Below are positions 18,066 to 26,947 of a DNA stretch of 64,000 nucleotides, piece after piece. The DNA is from Stigmatella ashevillena (lineage in GTDB: Bacteria; Myxococcota; Myxococcia; Myxococcales; Myxococcaceae): contig NZ_JAQNDM010000002.1 in assembly GCF_028368975.1 (NCBI RefSeq), forward strand, positions 3,404,425 to 3,468,424, read 5' to 3'. The translations under genes were made by a program, and so were the position numbers. The first letter of the stretch is position 1, and the number at the start of each line of letters is the position of its first letter. Below the pieces are notes generated by a model. That model saw nothing but the letters and a program-made list of their open reading frames with translations, was not told where the DNA came from and did no database searches.

Positions 18066-20590
18066 AAATCACCGAAGTGTTCAAGCGAGCGGGCCTTCTC
18101 GCGCTGTGTCTGTCCGCGGGGAATGCCTTGGCCGACGAGCGCCTGGAGGCGCGCCGCCACTTCCGCAACGGCATGAGCCTCATCTCCCAGGGGCAGTTCG
18201 ACCAGGGCATCGCCGAGTTGCAGGAAGCGTACGCCATCAAGCCGCACCCGAGCGTCATCTATAACATCGCGCGCGCGTACCTCGACGCCGGCCGAAACCC
18301 GGAGGCGCTGGAGTGGTACCAGCGCTACCTGCAAACCCAGCCCGCGGACGCGACCGCCGTGCGCGCCACCATCGCCCGCTTGGAAGAGACGGTGAAGGCC
18401 GCCGAGCCGGACAGCCTCGCGCAGAAGCTGCCCATGCCTCCGCCTCCGGGAACCAAGCCCGCCCCGGCGGCCTCCGCTCCGGATGCGCAGGCCATGGCCC
18501 AGCTCCTCGAGCGGCTGGAGAAGGCCATCGCCCGCGCGGAGTCTCTGCCCACGGCGGCCCCCTCGCCCGCCCCCACGGCCCCCGCCTCCGCGTCGTCCTC
18601 CACCCGGGCCGCGGTGCCGCAGTCCGAGGATGAGGGCGCGGTGCCCTACGAAGAGCGGGTGGTGACGGCCAGCCGCCGGGCCCAGTCCTCGCTGGAAGCC
18701 CCCAACGCCACCACCGTCATCACCGCCGAGGACATCCGCCTGTCGGGCGCCACCAACCTGCTGGATGTGCTGCGCCGAGTCCCCGGCGCGGACGTGATGG
18801 CGATGGGGGTGACCAGCGGCAACCTCTCGTTCCGTGGCTTCAACCAGCGCATGGCCAACAAGGTGCTCGTGCTGGTGGACGGCCGCACCGAGTACCAGGA
18901 CTTCCTGGGCATGACGTTGTGGGCCAACTTCCCCATCGGCATGGAGGAGATCGACCGCATCGAGGTCATCCGCGGCCCGGGAAGCGCGCTGTACGGCGCC
19001 AACGCGATGCTCGGCGTGGTCAACATCATCACCCAGCCGCCCGGCTCCGGAGACCGTCAGTTCATCGCCCGGGCGGGCGGAGGCAACACCGTGGCCGGCT
19101 CCTTCCTGAGCCATGGGGCCGCGGGCGACCTGCGCTACCGCCTGTCCGTGGGCTACGGGCAGGAGGACAAGTGGAGCCGGGACTTCGACACGGACCGGCC
19201 CGACATCGCCCAAACCACGCCCCAGAAGAATCTGGGCTACCGCGGCGCGCGGGCCAACCTGGCCACCACGTACACCTTTGATTCGGGGGTGGACCTGGGC
19301 GTGTCCTCGGGCGTCCACCGCTACTACACAGAGGTGTACCCGCTCGGCACGCTGCGCAACTTCTTCCTGGATGGGCTGAGCGCCTATGCCAAGACCGACC
19401 TCGGCCTGGGCCCCGTGAAGGTGAAGGCCTTCTGGAACCACACCGGCGTGGACGCGGGACCCCAGTTCGAGGCCATTGGCCAGCGCCCCCTGTCCAGCCG
19501 CGTCGAGTTCCACGTCTTCAACGGCGAGGCGCTCTTCAGCAAGGGCTTCCAGCTCGCCGGAGAGCACCAGCTCAACGTGGGCGTGGAGGGCCGGTTCAAG
19601 CGCGTCATCTGGTCGTACCTGAGCCCGGGCCCGAAAGAGGAGTTCCACACGGCGGCCTTCGTCCAGGACGAGTGGCGGCCGGTGGATCCCTTCCGGCTGG
19701 TGGCCTCCTACCGCATGGACCGGCACCCCCTGCTGTCCGAGGGCAAGCCGGGGCTGGCGCACTCGCCGCGCATCTCCGCCATCCTCATGCCACTCGAGGG
19801 CCATGCCTTCCGGGCCACTGCGGCCTCCGCCTTCCGGGAGCCCGCCTTCCTGGAGAGCTACACGCAGCTGCCCGTTCCCGTGCCCGGCGTCCCCGGCGCC
19901 AGTGCCCTCACGCTGGGCAACCGGACGCTGCGCCCCGAGCGGCTGGTCGCTTACGAGTTGGGCTACCGCGGCGAGGCCCCCACCCTGGGCATCGACTGGG
20001 ACGTGGCCCTCTACCAGAACACGGTGAAGGACCTCATCGCCCTGTCCCCGCTGGAGCGGATGACGGCCGGCGAGTCCTTCGATCCGATCACCGGCACCTA
20101 CCTCGCGGGCCGCTCCTTCTTCCAGAACGAGCAGGCCACCTACACCTCCCGCGGCGCGGAGGTGGGTGTGTCGCTGTCGCCGGTGGACGGCCTGGGCCTC
20201 AAGGCCAGCGCAGCGCTCCAGAAGGTGACGGCGGAGGGCGAGGAGAAAGAGCGGTGTGCGCCGTGCAGCCAGGCGCCCCAGTTGCGGCTCTTCGGTGGCC
20301 TCACCTACCGCACCCGTACGGACCTGGAGTTCGGCGTGGACGCGGCCTTCACCTCGGACACCACCTGGATCGAGCGTGAGCCCGACTTGGGAGACCCGAC
20401 GCGCATCGCCTTCAGCGCCAACAAGCTGCCCGCCTATACCGTCCTCAACGCCCGGGTGGGCTACTCGGTCCTCCAGGACCGGCTCACCGTGGCGGTGGTG
20501 GGCTCGAACCTCGGCAGCAACCACTTCCAGCACCCCTTCGGCAACCGCATCGAGCGCCGCGTCTATGCGACCGTGACGGTGACTCCATGA
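18062..20590 (+). CDS. TonB-dependent receptor with N-terminal TPR module
   Basis: This 842-residue protein has a signal peptide (cut after about A24), then TPR-like helices (about 26-112; FDQGIAELQEAYAIKPHPSV, then NIARAYLDAGRNPEALEWYQ). A Pro/Ala-rich linker follows. The plug domain runs from about 197 (VTASRRAQSSLEAP, then IEVIRGPGSALYGANAMLGV, a classic plug signature). The barrel extends to the C-terminus. A periplasmic TPR module in front of the plug is unusual and could mediate signalling or contact with the co-encoded kinase's periplasmic part. It overlaps the upstream kinase and the downstream lipoprotein gene by 4 bp each. Substrate unknown. Confidence 0.88.
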   Translation: MKITEVFKRAGLLALCLSAGNALADERLEARRHFRNGMSLISQGQFDQGIAELQEAYAIKPHPSVIYNIARAYLDAGRNPEALEWYQRYLQTQPADATAVRATIARLEETVKAAEPDSLAQKLPMPPPPGTKPAPAASAPDAQAMAQLLERLEKAIARAESLPTAAPSPAPTAPASASSSTRAAVPQSEDEGAVPYEERVVTASRRAQSSLEAPNATTVITAEDIRLSGATNLLDVLRRVPGADVMAMGVTSGNLSFRGFNQRMANKVLVLVDGRTEYQDFLGMTLWANFPIGMEEIDRIEVIRGPGSALYGANAMLGVVNIITQPPGSGDRQFIARAGGGNTVAGSFLSHGAAGDLRYRLSVGYGQEDKWSRDFDTDRPDIAQTTPQKNLGYRGARANLATTYTFDSGVDLGVSSGVHRYYTEVYPLGTLRNFFLDGLSAYAKTDLGLGPVKVKAFWNHTGVDAGPQFEAIGQRPLSSRVEFHVFNGEALFSKGFQLAGEHQLNVGVEGRFKRVIWSYLSPGPKEEFHTAAFVQDEWRPVDPFRLVASYRMDRHPLLSEGKPGLAHSPRISAILMPLEGHAFRATAASAFREPAFLESYTQLPVPVPGVPGASALTLGNRTLRPERLVAYELGYRGEAPTLGIDWDVALYQNTVKDLIALSPLERMTAGESFDPITGTYLAGRSFFQNEQATYTSRGAEVGVSLSPVDGLGLKASAALQKVTAEGEEKERCAPCSQAPQLRLFGGLTYRTRTDLEFGVDAAFTSDTTWIEREPDLGDPTRIAFSANKLPAYTVLNARVGYSVLQDRLTVAVVGSNLGSNHFQHPFGNRIERRVYATVTVTP

Positions 20591-21828
20591 GCAGGCTCCT
20601 CTTGCGACAGAAAGCCCTCGCGGGCCTGACCCTCTGCACCCTGCTCACGCTGGGCTGTGAGTCCCCCCCCGTGGTGCCCACCCAGGACAAGCAGCAGCAC
20701 ATCCGGGCCGCGCGCATCGAAGGCAACGCCGTGGTGCAGGGCAAGGTGCGGGGCAACGCCGTGGTGTTCCTCTATGACGCCACGCGCCTCCCGCCGCCGC
20801 AGGGCACCGGGCGCCCCGTGGCCTTCATCGTCATTCCCCAAGCCCAGTTGTTCGGCTCGGCCCTGCATGAGGCAGACAACGAAGGCCCCTTCACGGCGCC
20901 CTTCACCTTCGACACCGTGGCCCCGGGCCGGTACCTGCTGCGCGGTCTCATCGACGCGGACACCTGCCTCATGGGCCTGCCGTCCTGCCACGGGCCGGAC
21001 TTCAACCCCTGGTATGGCGTCACCAACGAGCCCAACGTGAACGACGTGGGGGGCGCCGCGGTGGACGCCAACTTCGTGCCCCGCGTGGTGGAAGTGGGAC
21101 AGGACGAGAACGGCACCCCCATCGCCGTCACGGGCGTCGCGGTGAGCTTCGGCACACAAGCCACCGTGAGGACCGAGCGCCCCGTCTTCGAAGTGGTGGA
21201 CTCCTCTCTCCGCGTCGAGGAAGGCGGCGGCCCCAAGGTGCTCCGGCTGCGCGCCCGCGCCATTCGCGAAGGCGCGGTGGATCTGCAGGCCCCCGTGTTC
21301 CGCGTCCACTTCGCGGACGAGAACCGCGATGGCGTGGCGGATGACACCAATGGCGACGGTCAGCCGGACCCCTGGCCCCGGGTGGTGTTGCGCAAGCTCG
21401 CCAGCAATGACATCGGCATCACCGACGAGAACGACCTGGACAACAATGGCGTGCTGGACGCCCAGGGCGCCAGCTACCCGCGTGCCGATGGCTCACAGGC
21501 GGAGACACCCGACCTCGTGGTGCTCGCTGCGGGGCTCATGCCGGACATGTACAAGTCCGAACTCTTGGATGCCGACGGCCGCCCGATCCTGAACAAGACC
21601 CTCGAGCTCTCCGAGCTGGTGGTCGGCATCCCACCCGTGGCCTTCGACGCCCGCAACCCGAGGGCGCCCGTCCGGTTGAGGACCATGCCCTCCGGGCGCT
21701 ACGCGGTGATCCTCATGCAGTCTTCTGGACAGGTCTGGCGCGTGCCCAACGAGCTGGATCCCCGGTTGGCGCCTGGGTTGGGATTGCCCCAGGTGGACAA
21801 TCAGTCCTTCGCCGTAGAGGTTCCGTAA
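20587..21828 (+). CDS. Lipoprotein of unknown function coupled to the TonB receptor
   Basis: This 413-residue protein has a lipoprotein signal (LCTLLTLGC, Cys24). It holds a beta-rich region starting IRAARIEGNAVVQGKV (about 40-55), with the look of a carboxypeptidase-regulatory-like or prealbumin-like domain (TFDTVAPGRYLLRGLIDAD near 105). A later acidic stretch (DENRDGVADDTNGDGQPDPW, near 245) resembles calcium-binding DxDxDG loops. The ATGA overlap with the receptor gene (20587-20590) shows co-expression. Best guess: a cell-surface or periplasmic accessory lipoprotein of the TonB receptor. No family recognised with confidence. Confidence 0.75.
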   Translation: MSRLLLRQKALAGLTLCTLLTLGCESPPVVPTQDKQQHIRAARIEGNAVVQGKVRGNAVVFLYDATRLPPPQGTGRPVAFIVIPQAQLFGSALHEADNEGPFTAPFTFDTVAPGRYLLRGLIDADTCLMGLPSCHGPDFNPWYGVTNEPNVNDVGGAAVDANFVPRVVEVGQDENGTPIAVTGVAVSFGTQATVRTERPVFEVVDSSLRVEEGGGPKVLRLRARAIREGAVDLQAPVFRVHFADENRDGVADDTNGDGQPDPWPRVVLRKLASNDIGITDENDLDNNGVLDAQGASYPRADGSQAETPDLVVLAAGLMPDMYKSELLDADGRPILNKTLELSELVVGIPPVAFDARNPRAPVRLRTMPSGRYAVILMQSSGQVWRVPNELDPRLAPGLGLPQVDNQSFAVEVP

Positions 21829-21857
21829 CTTACCCGTTTTACTTTTTTGGCATTGCT

Positions 21858-21886
21858 TTGACAGCCCACGGGTTTTCCGGCATTAT
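21858..21886 (+). promoter_or_regulatory. Sigma-70-type promoter of the receiver gene
   Basis: A perfect -35 TTGACA (21858-21863) is followed by exactly 17 bp and then CATTAT (21881-21886; 4 of 6 matches to TATAAT). The surrounding 60 bp are markedly AT-rich for this genome. Transcription would start near 21893, just before the hairpin at 21899-21919 and the receiver gene at 21932. Confidence 0.7.
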
Positions 21887-21898
21887 GCGAATACTGCA

Positions 21899-21919
21899 GT
21901 TCAGGGTGACTCCCTGAAC
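21899..21919 (+). promoter_or_regulatory. Perfect 8-bp inverted repeat in the 5' leader of the receiver gene
   Basis: GTTCAGGG (21899-21906) and CCCTGAAC (21912-21919) are perfect complements around a TGACT loop. The repeat ends just before a GAGGGA ribosome-binding site and lies about 6 bp after the predicted transcription start. It could be a 5'-end stabilising stem-loop, a translation-control hairpin or an operator. Confidence 0.55.
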
Positions 21920-21931
21920 GAGGGACGGCCC

Positions 21932-22411
21932 ATGACAGCTGCAACACTCTCCTCCATCGCAGTTGTCCCCGGTTCCCGCACCGCCACCCCTGAGCCCACC
22001 CGTCTCGCGCTGAAAGTCGCCACGAGGACCCCCCAGCGGGTGCTGCTCGTCGATGACAGCCGCTCGATCCGGACGCTGTTGAAGATCTACCTGATGGCCC
22101 GCAGCTTCGAGTACGTGGAGGCTGAGTCCGGCGAGGAGGCCCTGAAGCAGCTCGAGCAGGGCTCGGTGGACCTGGTGCTGACGGACTACCGGATGGATGG
22201 CATGAACGGCGCGGAGCTCGCGGAGGCCATGCGCGCCCACAGCGATCCGCGCATTGCCCGCACGCCCATTCTAATGATGACGGGCGAAGCCAATGTGTCC
22301 GAGGTGCGCGCGGTGGGCCAGAAGGCAGGCATCAACGCCTTCGTGCGCAAGCCGGTGAGCTGCGCCCAGCTGATGACGCTGGTGGACACCATCCTCCCGC
22401 GCAACCTGTAG
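21932..22411 (+). CDS. Stand-alone response regulator receiver protein with N-terminal extension
   Basis: This 159-residue protein has a roughly 34-residue low-complexity Ala/Pro/Thr extension, then a complete receiver domain: VLLVDDSRSIRTLL, LVLTDYRMDGMNG with phospho-acceptor Asp85, ILMMTGEA, and VRKPVS with the conserved Lys. There is no output domain. The VDDSRSIR motif resembles chemotaxis CheY-type receivers. It has its own predicted promoter (21858-21886) and is convergent with mtgA. The cognate kinase is not in this window. Confidence 0.88.
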   Translation: MTAATLSSIAVVPGSRTATPEPTRLALKVATRTPQRVLLVDDSRSIRTLLKIYLMARSFEYVEAESGEEALKQLEQGSVDLVLTDYRMDGMNGAELAEAMRAHSDPRIARTPILMMTGEANVSEVRAVGQKAGINAFVRKPVSCAQLMTLVDTILPRNL

Positions 22412-22432
22412 CGCGCGGCGAAACGGGACGCC

Positions 22433-23308
22433 TCACGGCTCGGCCTCTTCGTCCGGGCTTGCGGACGCGGGCGTGCCGTCGAAGAGCCGGGTCAGCTCCT
22501 CCCGAGCCGCTTGAGCCTGTCCGGCGGAGATGCGCTTGAAGGTCTCCATCTGCTCCACCACCCAGAAGGCCCGCCGCTTCAGCGCCTTCGAGCCGGAGGA
22601 CAGCGCCCTCTTCCGGGGAGCAGGCAACATCGCCGCCAGCACGGCCCCCTGGGCCACCGAGAGCCTCGCAGCGGAGATGCCAAAGTGCTCGCGCGCGCCG
22701 GCCTCGATGCCGTACACCCCATTGCCCCACTCCACCACGTTCAAGTAGAGCGCCAGGATGCGGTTCTTGGACAGCGTCTTCTCCAGACGCCGCGCGAGCA
22801 CCAGCTCCTTCAGCTTGCGCAGCAGGCTCCGGTCCGTCGACAACCACAGGTTCTTGGCCAACTGCTGCGTGAGGGTCGACGCCCCCCGCCCCAGCTCCCC
22901 GTCCTCCCACGCTTCCGACAGCGCACGCTTCAGCTCCACGGTGTCCACGCCCTCGTGGGCATAGAAGCCCGCGTCCTCCGAGAGCAGCACCGCGTCGATG
23001 GCGGGCTTGGACACGCCCGACAAAGCCACCCATTGCTGGCGCCGCCTGGGGGTGCGCCCAGCCTCGCGCGCCTCGGCCGCCCGCTGCTCCATGAGGGCCG
23101 TCGTCTTCGGGTTCTGATCCACCAGCGGCCCGGCCTCCGGCAACGTCAGATACTCGAAGGTGGCGAAGGCCAGGAGCCCCACCACCCCTACCGCCAACCC
23201 CTTGCGCCAGTGCCGGCGCACCCAGGAGGTGCGTCCCAGCGGCGGCTGTCCGGCCGCGGCGGGGGGAACCGGGGGGATGTCGGGGGAAGCCGGAGGGGTG
23301 AGCGCCAT
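22433..23308 (-). CDS. mtgA: Monofunctional peptidoglycan glycosyltransferase
   Basis: This 291-residue GT51 enzyme polymerises lipid II into glycan strands in the periplasm. One TM helix (about 36-54) follows a Pro-rich cytoplasmic tail. Motif 1 is LLSEDAGFYAHEG, with catalytic Glu111. Motif 2 is GASTLTQQLAKNLWL and motif 3 RKLKELVLARRLE. Motif 4 reads KNRILALYLN, where most GT51 enzymes have Glu in place of the second Ala. About 40 extra residues separate the TM helix from motif 1. There is no transpeptidase domain, hence the monofunctional call. It is convergent with the receiver gene. Confidence 0.9.
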   Translation of the reverse strand: MALTPPASPDIPPVPPAAAGQPPLGRTSWVRRHWRKGLAVGVVGLLAFATFEYLTLPEAGPLVDQNPKTTALMEQRAAEAREAGRTPRRRQQWVALSGVSKPAIDAVLLSEDAGFYAHEGVDTVELKRALSEAWEDGELGRGASTLTQQLAKNLWLSTDRSLLRKLKELVLARRLEKTLSKNRILALYLNVVEWGNGVYGIEAGAREHFGISAARLSVAQGAVLAAMLPAPRKRALSSGSKALKRRAFWVVEQMETFKRISAGQAQAAREELTRLFDGTPASASPDEEAEP

Positions 23309-23352
23309 GAGAGGCCCTCTCTACCTCACCCACCGGCCCGGAGGCGCCGCCT

Positions 23353-24279
23353 TCACGGATAGCGGACGGGCGCGGGGGGCTCCTCGGGCAGCGGGATGAA
23401 CTCCGTCTCCTGCGGCACTGGGGCGAAGCGGCCTTCCCTCCAGTCCGCCTTCGCCACCTCCAGCCGCTCCTTCGAGCTGGAGACGAAGTTCCAATACATG
23501 TAACGCGGCCCATCCATGGGCTCTCCCCCAAGCAGGACCATGCGCGCCGCCGAGGTCGCCTTGAGGTCGATGACGGCCTTGGGCCGGAGGACCAGGAGCT
23601 CGCCAGGACCAAACACCATGCCGTCGGCCTCCAGCGTGCCCTCGATGAGGTAGATCGCCCGCTCCTCGTATTCGGCCGGGAGCGTGAGACGGGCGTCGGC
23701 CTTCAGCGCCACGTCCGCGTAGAACATCTCCGAGAACGTCTTCACGGGAGAGCGTTTCCCATGGAGCGCGCCCGCGATGAGGTGCATCCGCACGCCCTCT
23801 CCTTCCATGAAGGGAATCTCGCGGGCCTCATGGTGGATGAAGGAAGGCGCGGTCTCCTCGTACTGCTTCGGAAGCGCCACCCAGGCCTGAAGACCGAAGA
23901 GGCCTCCCCCCCCGGCCCGCTGCTCGGGGGCGGTGCGCTCGGAGTGGGCGATGCCGCGCCCCGCCGTCATCCAGTTCACCTCCCCGGGCCGAATGGCCTG
24001 CACCGTGCCGAGACCATCCCGGTGCAGGACTTCGCCCTGGAACAGATAGGTGACCGTGGCCAGGCCAATGTGCGGGTGGGGCCGGACATCCAACCCCTTG
24101 CCCGCCTGGAACACCGCGGGCCCCATCTGATCCAGGAAGATGAAGGGGCCGACCATCCGGCGGTGCATCGACGGGAGGGCCCGCCGCACCTCGAACCCCT
24201 CGGAGATCTCCCGGGTGGGGGGGATGATGAGGGTCTCCAGCGCGGGATGCCGCCGCGTCTCGTTCGTGTCCCAGCTCAT
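23353..24279 (-). CDS. Pirin-family bicupin protein
   Basis: This 308-residue protein has the pirin N-terminal cupin with metal ligands in [19 protein letters not shown] and LHRD (His-x-His, His, Glu pattern at about 67-88), followed by [16 protein letters not shown]-terminal cupin covers about 180-285. Pirins are metal-binding proteins with quercetinase or regulatory roles; which applies here cannot be told. It starts divergently from the kinase gene at 24496, with a 216-bp gap. Confidence 0.88.
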   Translation of the reverse strand: MSWDTNETRRHPALETLIIPPTREISEGFEVRRALPSMHRRMVGPFIFLDQMGPAVFQAGKGLDVRPHPHIGLATVTYLFQGEVLHRDGLGTVQAIRPGEVNWMTAGRGIAHSERTAPEQRAGGGGLFGLQAWVALPKQYEETAPSFIHHEAREIPFMEGEGVRMHLIAGALHGKRSPVKTFSEMFYADVALKADARLTLPAEYEERAIYLIEGTLEADGMVFGPGELLVLRPKAVIDLKATSAARMVLLGGEPMDGPRYMYWNFVSSSKERLEVAKADWREGRFAPVPQETEFIPLPEEPPAPVRYP

Positions 24280-24495
24280 GTGTGGCTCCTCGCGGGCTCC
24301 GGGAGCGGGCCCTCATGACGGCATGATGTGGGCAAGCCCCTGCGCGAACCAGACATCAAGTGCGGGACATACTGTTCCACCGCTGAAACAGGGGCGCGGG
24401 ATTCCAAAATGGGAGGGATGCCGCACGTGGCACCCACGGGGTAGGATGATGGCGCCCGGACCCTCTCTCCTCCCGCCGGGCCCAGAGGACTTCTG

Positions 24496-25965
24496 ATGGC
24501 AACGCCGCCGCCCCTGAGGGCACTGGATCCCGCCGCCTTGCCGGAAGGCACGGGGGTCGGCGCGTGGAAGGTGGTGGCCTTTCATGCCCGGGGGACCTAC
24601 GGCACCGTGTACCGCGCGGTGAAGGCGGACAAGGAGGGCGCGGTGCCCGTGGCCCTCAAGCTGGCCCTCCACCCTCGGGACGAGCGCTTCGCACGCGAGG
24701 CGGAGCTGCTGTCGCGCCTTCACCACCCCGCCGTGCCTCGATTGCTCGGCCAGGGGCGATGGAAGCACCCCGCCGGAGAAACCTATCCCTACCTGGTAAT
24801 GGAATGGGTGGAGGGCATCGCCCTGTACGCGTGGGGCCGCGAGCACAACCCCTCCTCACGTCAGGTGCTCCAGGTGCTGGCGCAGGTGGCCCGGGCGCTG
24901 GAGGAGACCCACGGCGTGGAGGGGGTGCACCGCGACGTCAAGGGAGACAACGTGCTCGTGCGGTCCGAGGGAACTCAGGCCGTCCTCACGGACTTCGGCT
25001 CCGGGCACCATGCAGGCGCGGAGACACTGACGTGGGCCGCGCTGCCGCCGGGCACCCTCGCCTACCGCAGCCCGGAAGCTTCGGCGTTTGGCTGCCGCTT
25101 CGCCCGCCACCCCTCTGCCCACTATGCCTTCCAACCCTCCGATGATGTGTTTGCCTTGGGGGTGAGCGCCTACCGGCTGGTGACGGGCGCGTATCCGCCC
25201 CCCACCCACCCGAGAGAGCCCGAAGGCCACGTCTGGCATCCGGAGGGAGGGGGCCCCCGTCCGCCGAGCGAGCTCAATCCCCGCGTCGAGCCCCGCCTGA
25301 ACGCCCTCATCCTGCGGATGCTGTCGGTCCGCGCCGAGGAGCGTGGCAGCGCGGGCGAACTGGCCCGGCTCCTGGAGAAGGCGGCGGCGGAAGGGGGCGC
25401 CCCAGCGGATGCCCCCCTCTGCCCAGGAGCCCCGCGGGAGGACGTCTGGAAACCTGCCGCCGAGAGGGCAGAGGCCCCCCTCACATTCAAGCCGCCCAGC
25501 CACTCGCGGACGGGGGCCACGCTGCTGACGCTGGCGAGCTACCTCGGCGTCGCCCTGCTGGCGGGAGCCCTGGCCTGGGCGATGGCCCGGAACCCGCCTC
25601 CCCCGCTCCAGGAACACGAGGACGCCATCGTGATCGCCCACGCGTCCTTCGCCGGCGAGGAGCGGGACGGAGGCACTTCGGGCCTCGCCGACACCGCCCT
25701 GCCCGCGCTCGTCGTCCCCCCCGGCGCCCCCTCGGGCTGGGAGCTCATCAGCCTGCCCATGCCCGAGGATCCCTTCCGGAATCAGCGCCGGGCCCCCCAC
25801 TGTGAAGCCCCGCTGGAAGTCACGCTGCGCAGTGGCTGCTGGATTGCCCTGCGGGACGTGAAGCCTCCCTGTGGCAAGTACGGGTACGAATGGCGGGGAG
25901 GCTGCTATCTGCCGAGCTACTCCCCCCAGCGGCAGCCCACCTCGGGCAAACCACGGCTGCCGTAA
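24496..25965 (+). CDS. Membrane Ser/Thr protein kinase with Cys-containing extracytoplasmic tail
   Basis: This 489-residue kinase has catalytic Lys55 (VALKLAL), HRDVKGDN (145-152, D147) and DFGSG (167-171). The Gly-rich loop is ARGTYGTVY. The kinase domain ends about 295; a TM helix follows at 342-363. The outer tail of about 125 residues ends in a compact segment with four cysteines (436, 448, 459 and 470), Trp and Tyr residues (SGCWIAL, then YEWRGGCYLP), suggesting a small disulfide-bonded sensor. HRDVKGDN in place of HRDLKPxN puts it in a distinct myxobacterial kinase subgroup. It is monocistronic; the pirin gene diverges upstream. Confidence 0.88.
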   Translation: MATPPPLRALDPAALPEGTGVGAWKVVAFHARGTYGTVYRAVKADKEGAVPVALKLALHPRDERFAREAELLSRLHHPAVPRLLGQGRWKHPAGETYPYLVMEWVEGIALYAWGREHNPSSRQVLQVLAQVARALEETHGVEGVHRDVKGDNVLVRSEGTQAVLTDFGSGHHAGAETLTWAALPPGTLAYRSPEASAFGCRFARHPSAHYAFQPSDDVFALGVSAYRLVTGAYPPPTHPREPEGHVWHPEGGGPRPPSELNPRVEPRLNALILRMLSVRAEERGSAGELARLLEKAAAEGGAPADAPLCPGAPREDVWKPAAERAEAPLTFKPPSHSRTGATLLTLASYLGVALLAGALAWAMARNPPPPLQEHEDAIVIAHASFAGEERDGGTSGLADTALPALVVPPGAPSGWELISLPMPEDPFRNQRRAPHCEAPLEVTLRSGCWIALRDVKPPCGKYGYEWRGGCYLPSYSPQRQPTSGKPRLP

Positions 25966-26008
25966 AGCACTCCCCCGTCCACGCGAAATCCACGAAGATG
26001 CCCGGGCC

Positions 26009-26464
26009 ATGAAGATCTGGGTCGATGCCGATGCATGTCCAGGACCGGTGCGAGACATCATCGTCCGAGCCGCCCAACGCCTTCAGGTCCCCACCGTCTT
26101 CGTGGCCAACAAGCGTCTGAACCTGCCTCGCTCGGAGTTCGTCTCCTCGGTGCAGGTGGGGGCGGGGCTCGACGTGGCGGACGGCCACATCGCCGCGGCG
26201 GCTCAGGCGGGGGACCTCGCCATCACCCAGGACATTCCCCTCGCCGCGTTGCTCGTTCCCAAAGCGGTCGTGGTGATTGATCCGCGAGGAGAGCTCTTCA
26301 GCGAGGAGAACATCGCCGAGCGCCTCTCGGTACGGAACTTCATGCAGGAGCTGCGCGACAGCGGGGTGATGACCGGCGGCCCGGGAGGCTTCTCTGCCCA
26401 GGATCGCCAACAGTTCGCCGCCGCCCTGGATCGGGAACTCACCCGCCTGCGCAAGAAGCCGTGA
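26009..26464 (+). CDS. YaiI/YqxD family protein (DUF188)
   Basis: This 151-residue protein starts MKIWVDADACPGPVRDII, the family signature, and continues with VFVANKRLNLP, AGDLAITQDIPLAALL and the C-terminal SVRNFMQELR segment. The fold is PIN-like and the acidic residues (DAD at 6-8 and the TQD region) are kept, suggesting a metal-dependent RNase or phosphatase, but no activity is established. ATG 26009 is the clear start because the signature begins at residue 1. It lies 44 bp after the kinase gene and may be co-transcribed. Confidence 0.9.
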   Translation: MKIWVDADACPGPVRDIIVRAAQRLQVPTVFVANKRLNLPRSEFVSSVQVGAGLDVADGHIAAAAQAGDLAITQDIPLAALLVPKAVVVIDPRGELFSEENIAERLSVRNFMQELRDSGVMTGGPGGFSAQDRQQFAAALDRELTRLRKKP

Positions 26465-26494
26465 AGCGAAGGGGCCTGCGAGGGCCCCAGCCCC

Positions 26495-26896
26495 TCAACC
26501 CGTCTTTCGCTGGGAACGGGCCCGCTTGGGGAGGCTCGGCGCGGCGGCCTTGGACTCCGCCGCGGGCACAGGGACAGGATCCCCCCCGAACTGCTGGCCC
26601 CATCCGTGGATGGCCTCCATCACGCTCTGGAAGGCCGTCCCCTTGGCAGTCAGCGCGTACTCCACGCGGATGGGTGGCTCTGGCAACACCCGGCGCGAGA
26701 CGAACCCCTTGGCCTCCAGCTCCTTCAGCCGGGCAGACAAGGTCTTGTCTCCCAGCCCGGGCAACCGGGTGGCCAGCTCGCTGTAGCGCAAGGGGCCCTT
26801 CTGGAGACTCACCAGCACGAACCCCGTCCACGGACGCCCCAGGATATCGAGCGCCGCCTGGATGCTTGGGCAGAGAGGTTCGGAGGGACCCTGCAT
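26495..26896 (-). CDS. HxlR-family winged-helix regulator
   Basis: This 133-residue repressor has a Cys9 in LCPSIQAALDILGRPW, then the recognition-helix region SELATRLPGLGDKTLSARLK and the wing (FVSRRVLPEPPIRVEYALT). It closely fits HxlR/YodB/HypR-type proteins, which sense electrophiles or quinones through an N-terminal Cys. The C-terminal tail is Ala/Lys-rich. It diverges from the DoxX gene at 27058 and probably represses both genes from palindromes in the shared 161-bp gap. Confidence 0.9.
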   Translation of the reverse strand: MQGPSEPLCPSIQAALDILGRPWTGFVLVSLQKGPLRYSELATRLPGLGDKTLSARLKELEAKGFVSRRVLPEPPIRVEYALTAKGTAFQSVMEAIHGWGQQFGGDPVPVPAAESKAAAPSLPKRARSQRKTG

Positions 26897-26947
26897 GGTG
26901 AATCAATCATGAGGCGGCTGCTCTTGCCGCGCCACCCTCTTTCTTCG

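Noticed and set aside
18056-20533. Open frame of about 825 codons antisense to the TonB receptor
   Set aside because: It mirrors the receptor's codon bias; no domain, no ribosome-binding site and no spacing logic.
24358-24450. Possible sigma-54 promoter (TGGCAC) before the second kinase gene
   Set aside because: TGGCAC is followed at the required spacing by GGGT, not TTGC, so the -12 element is missing.
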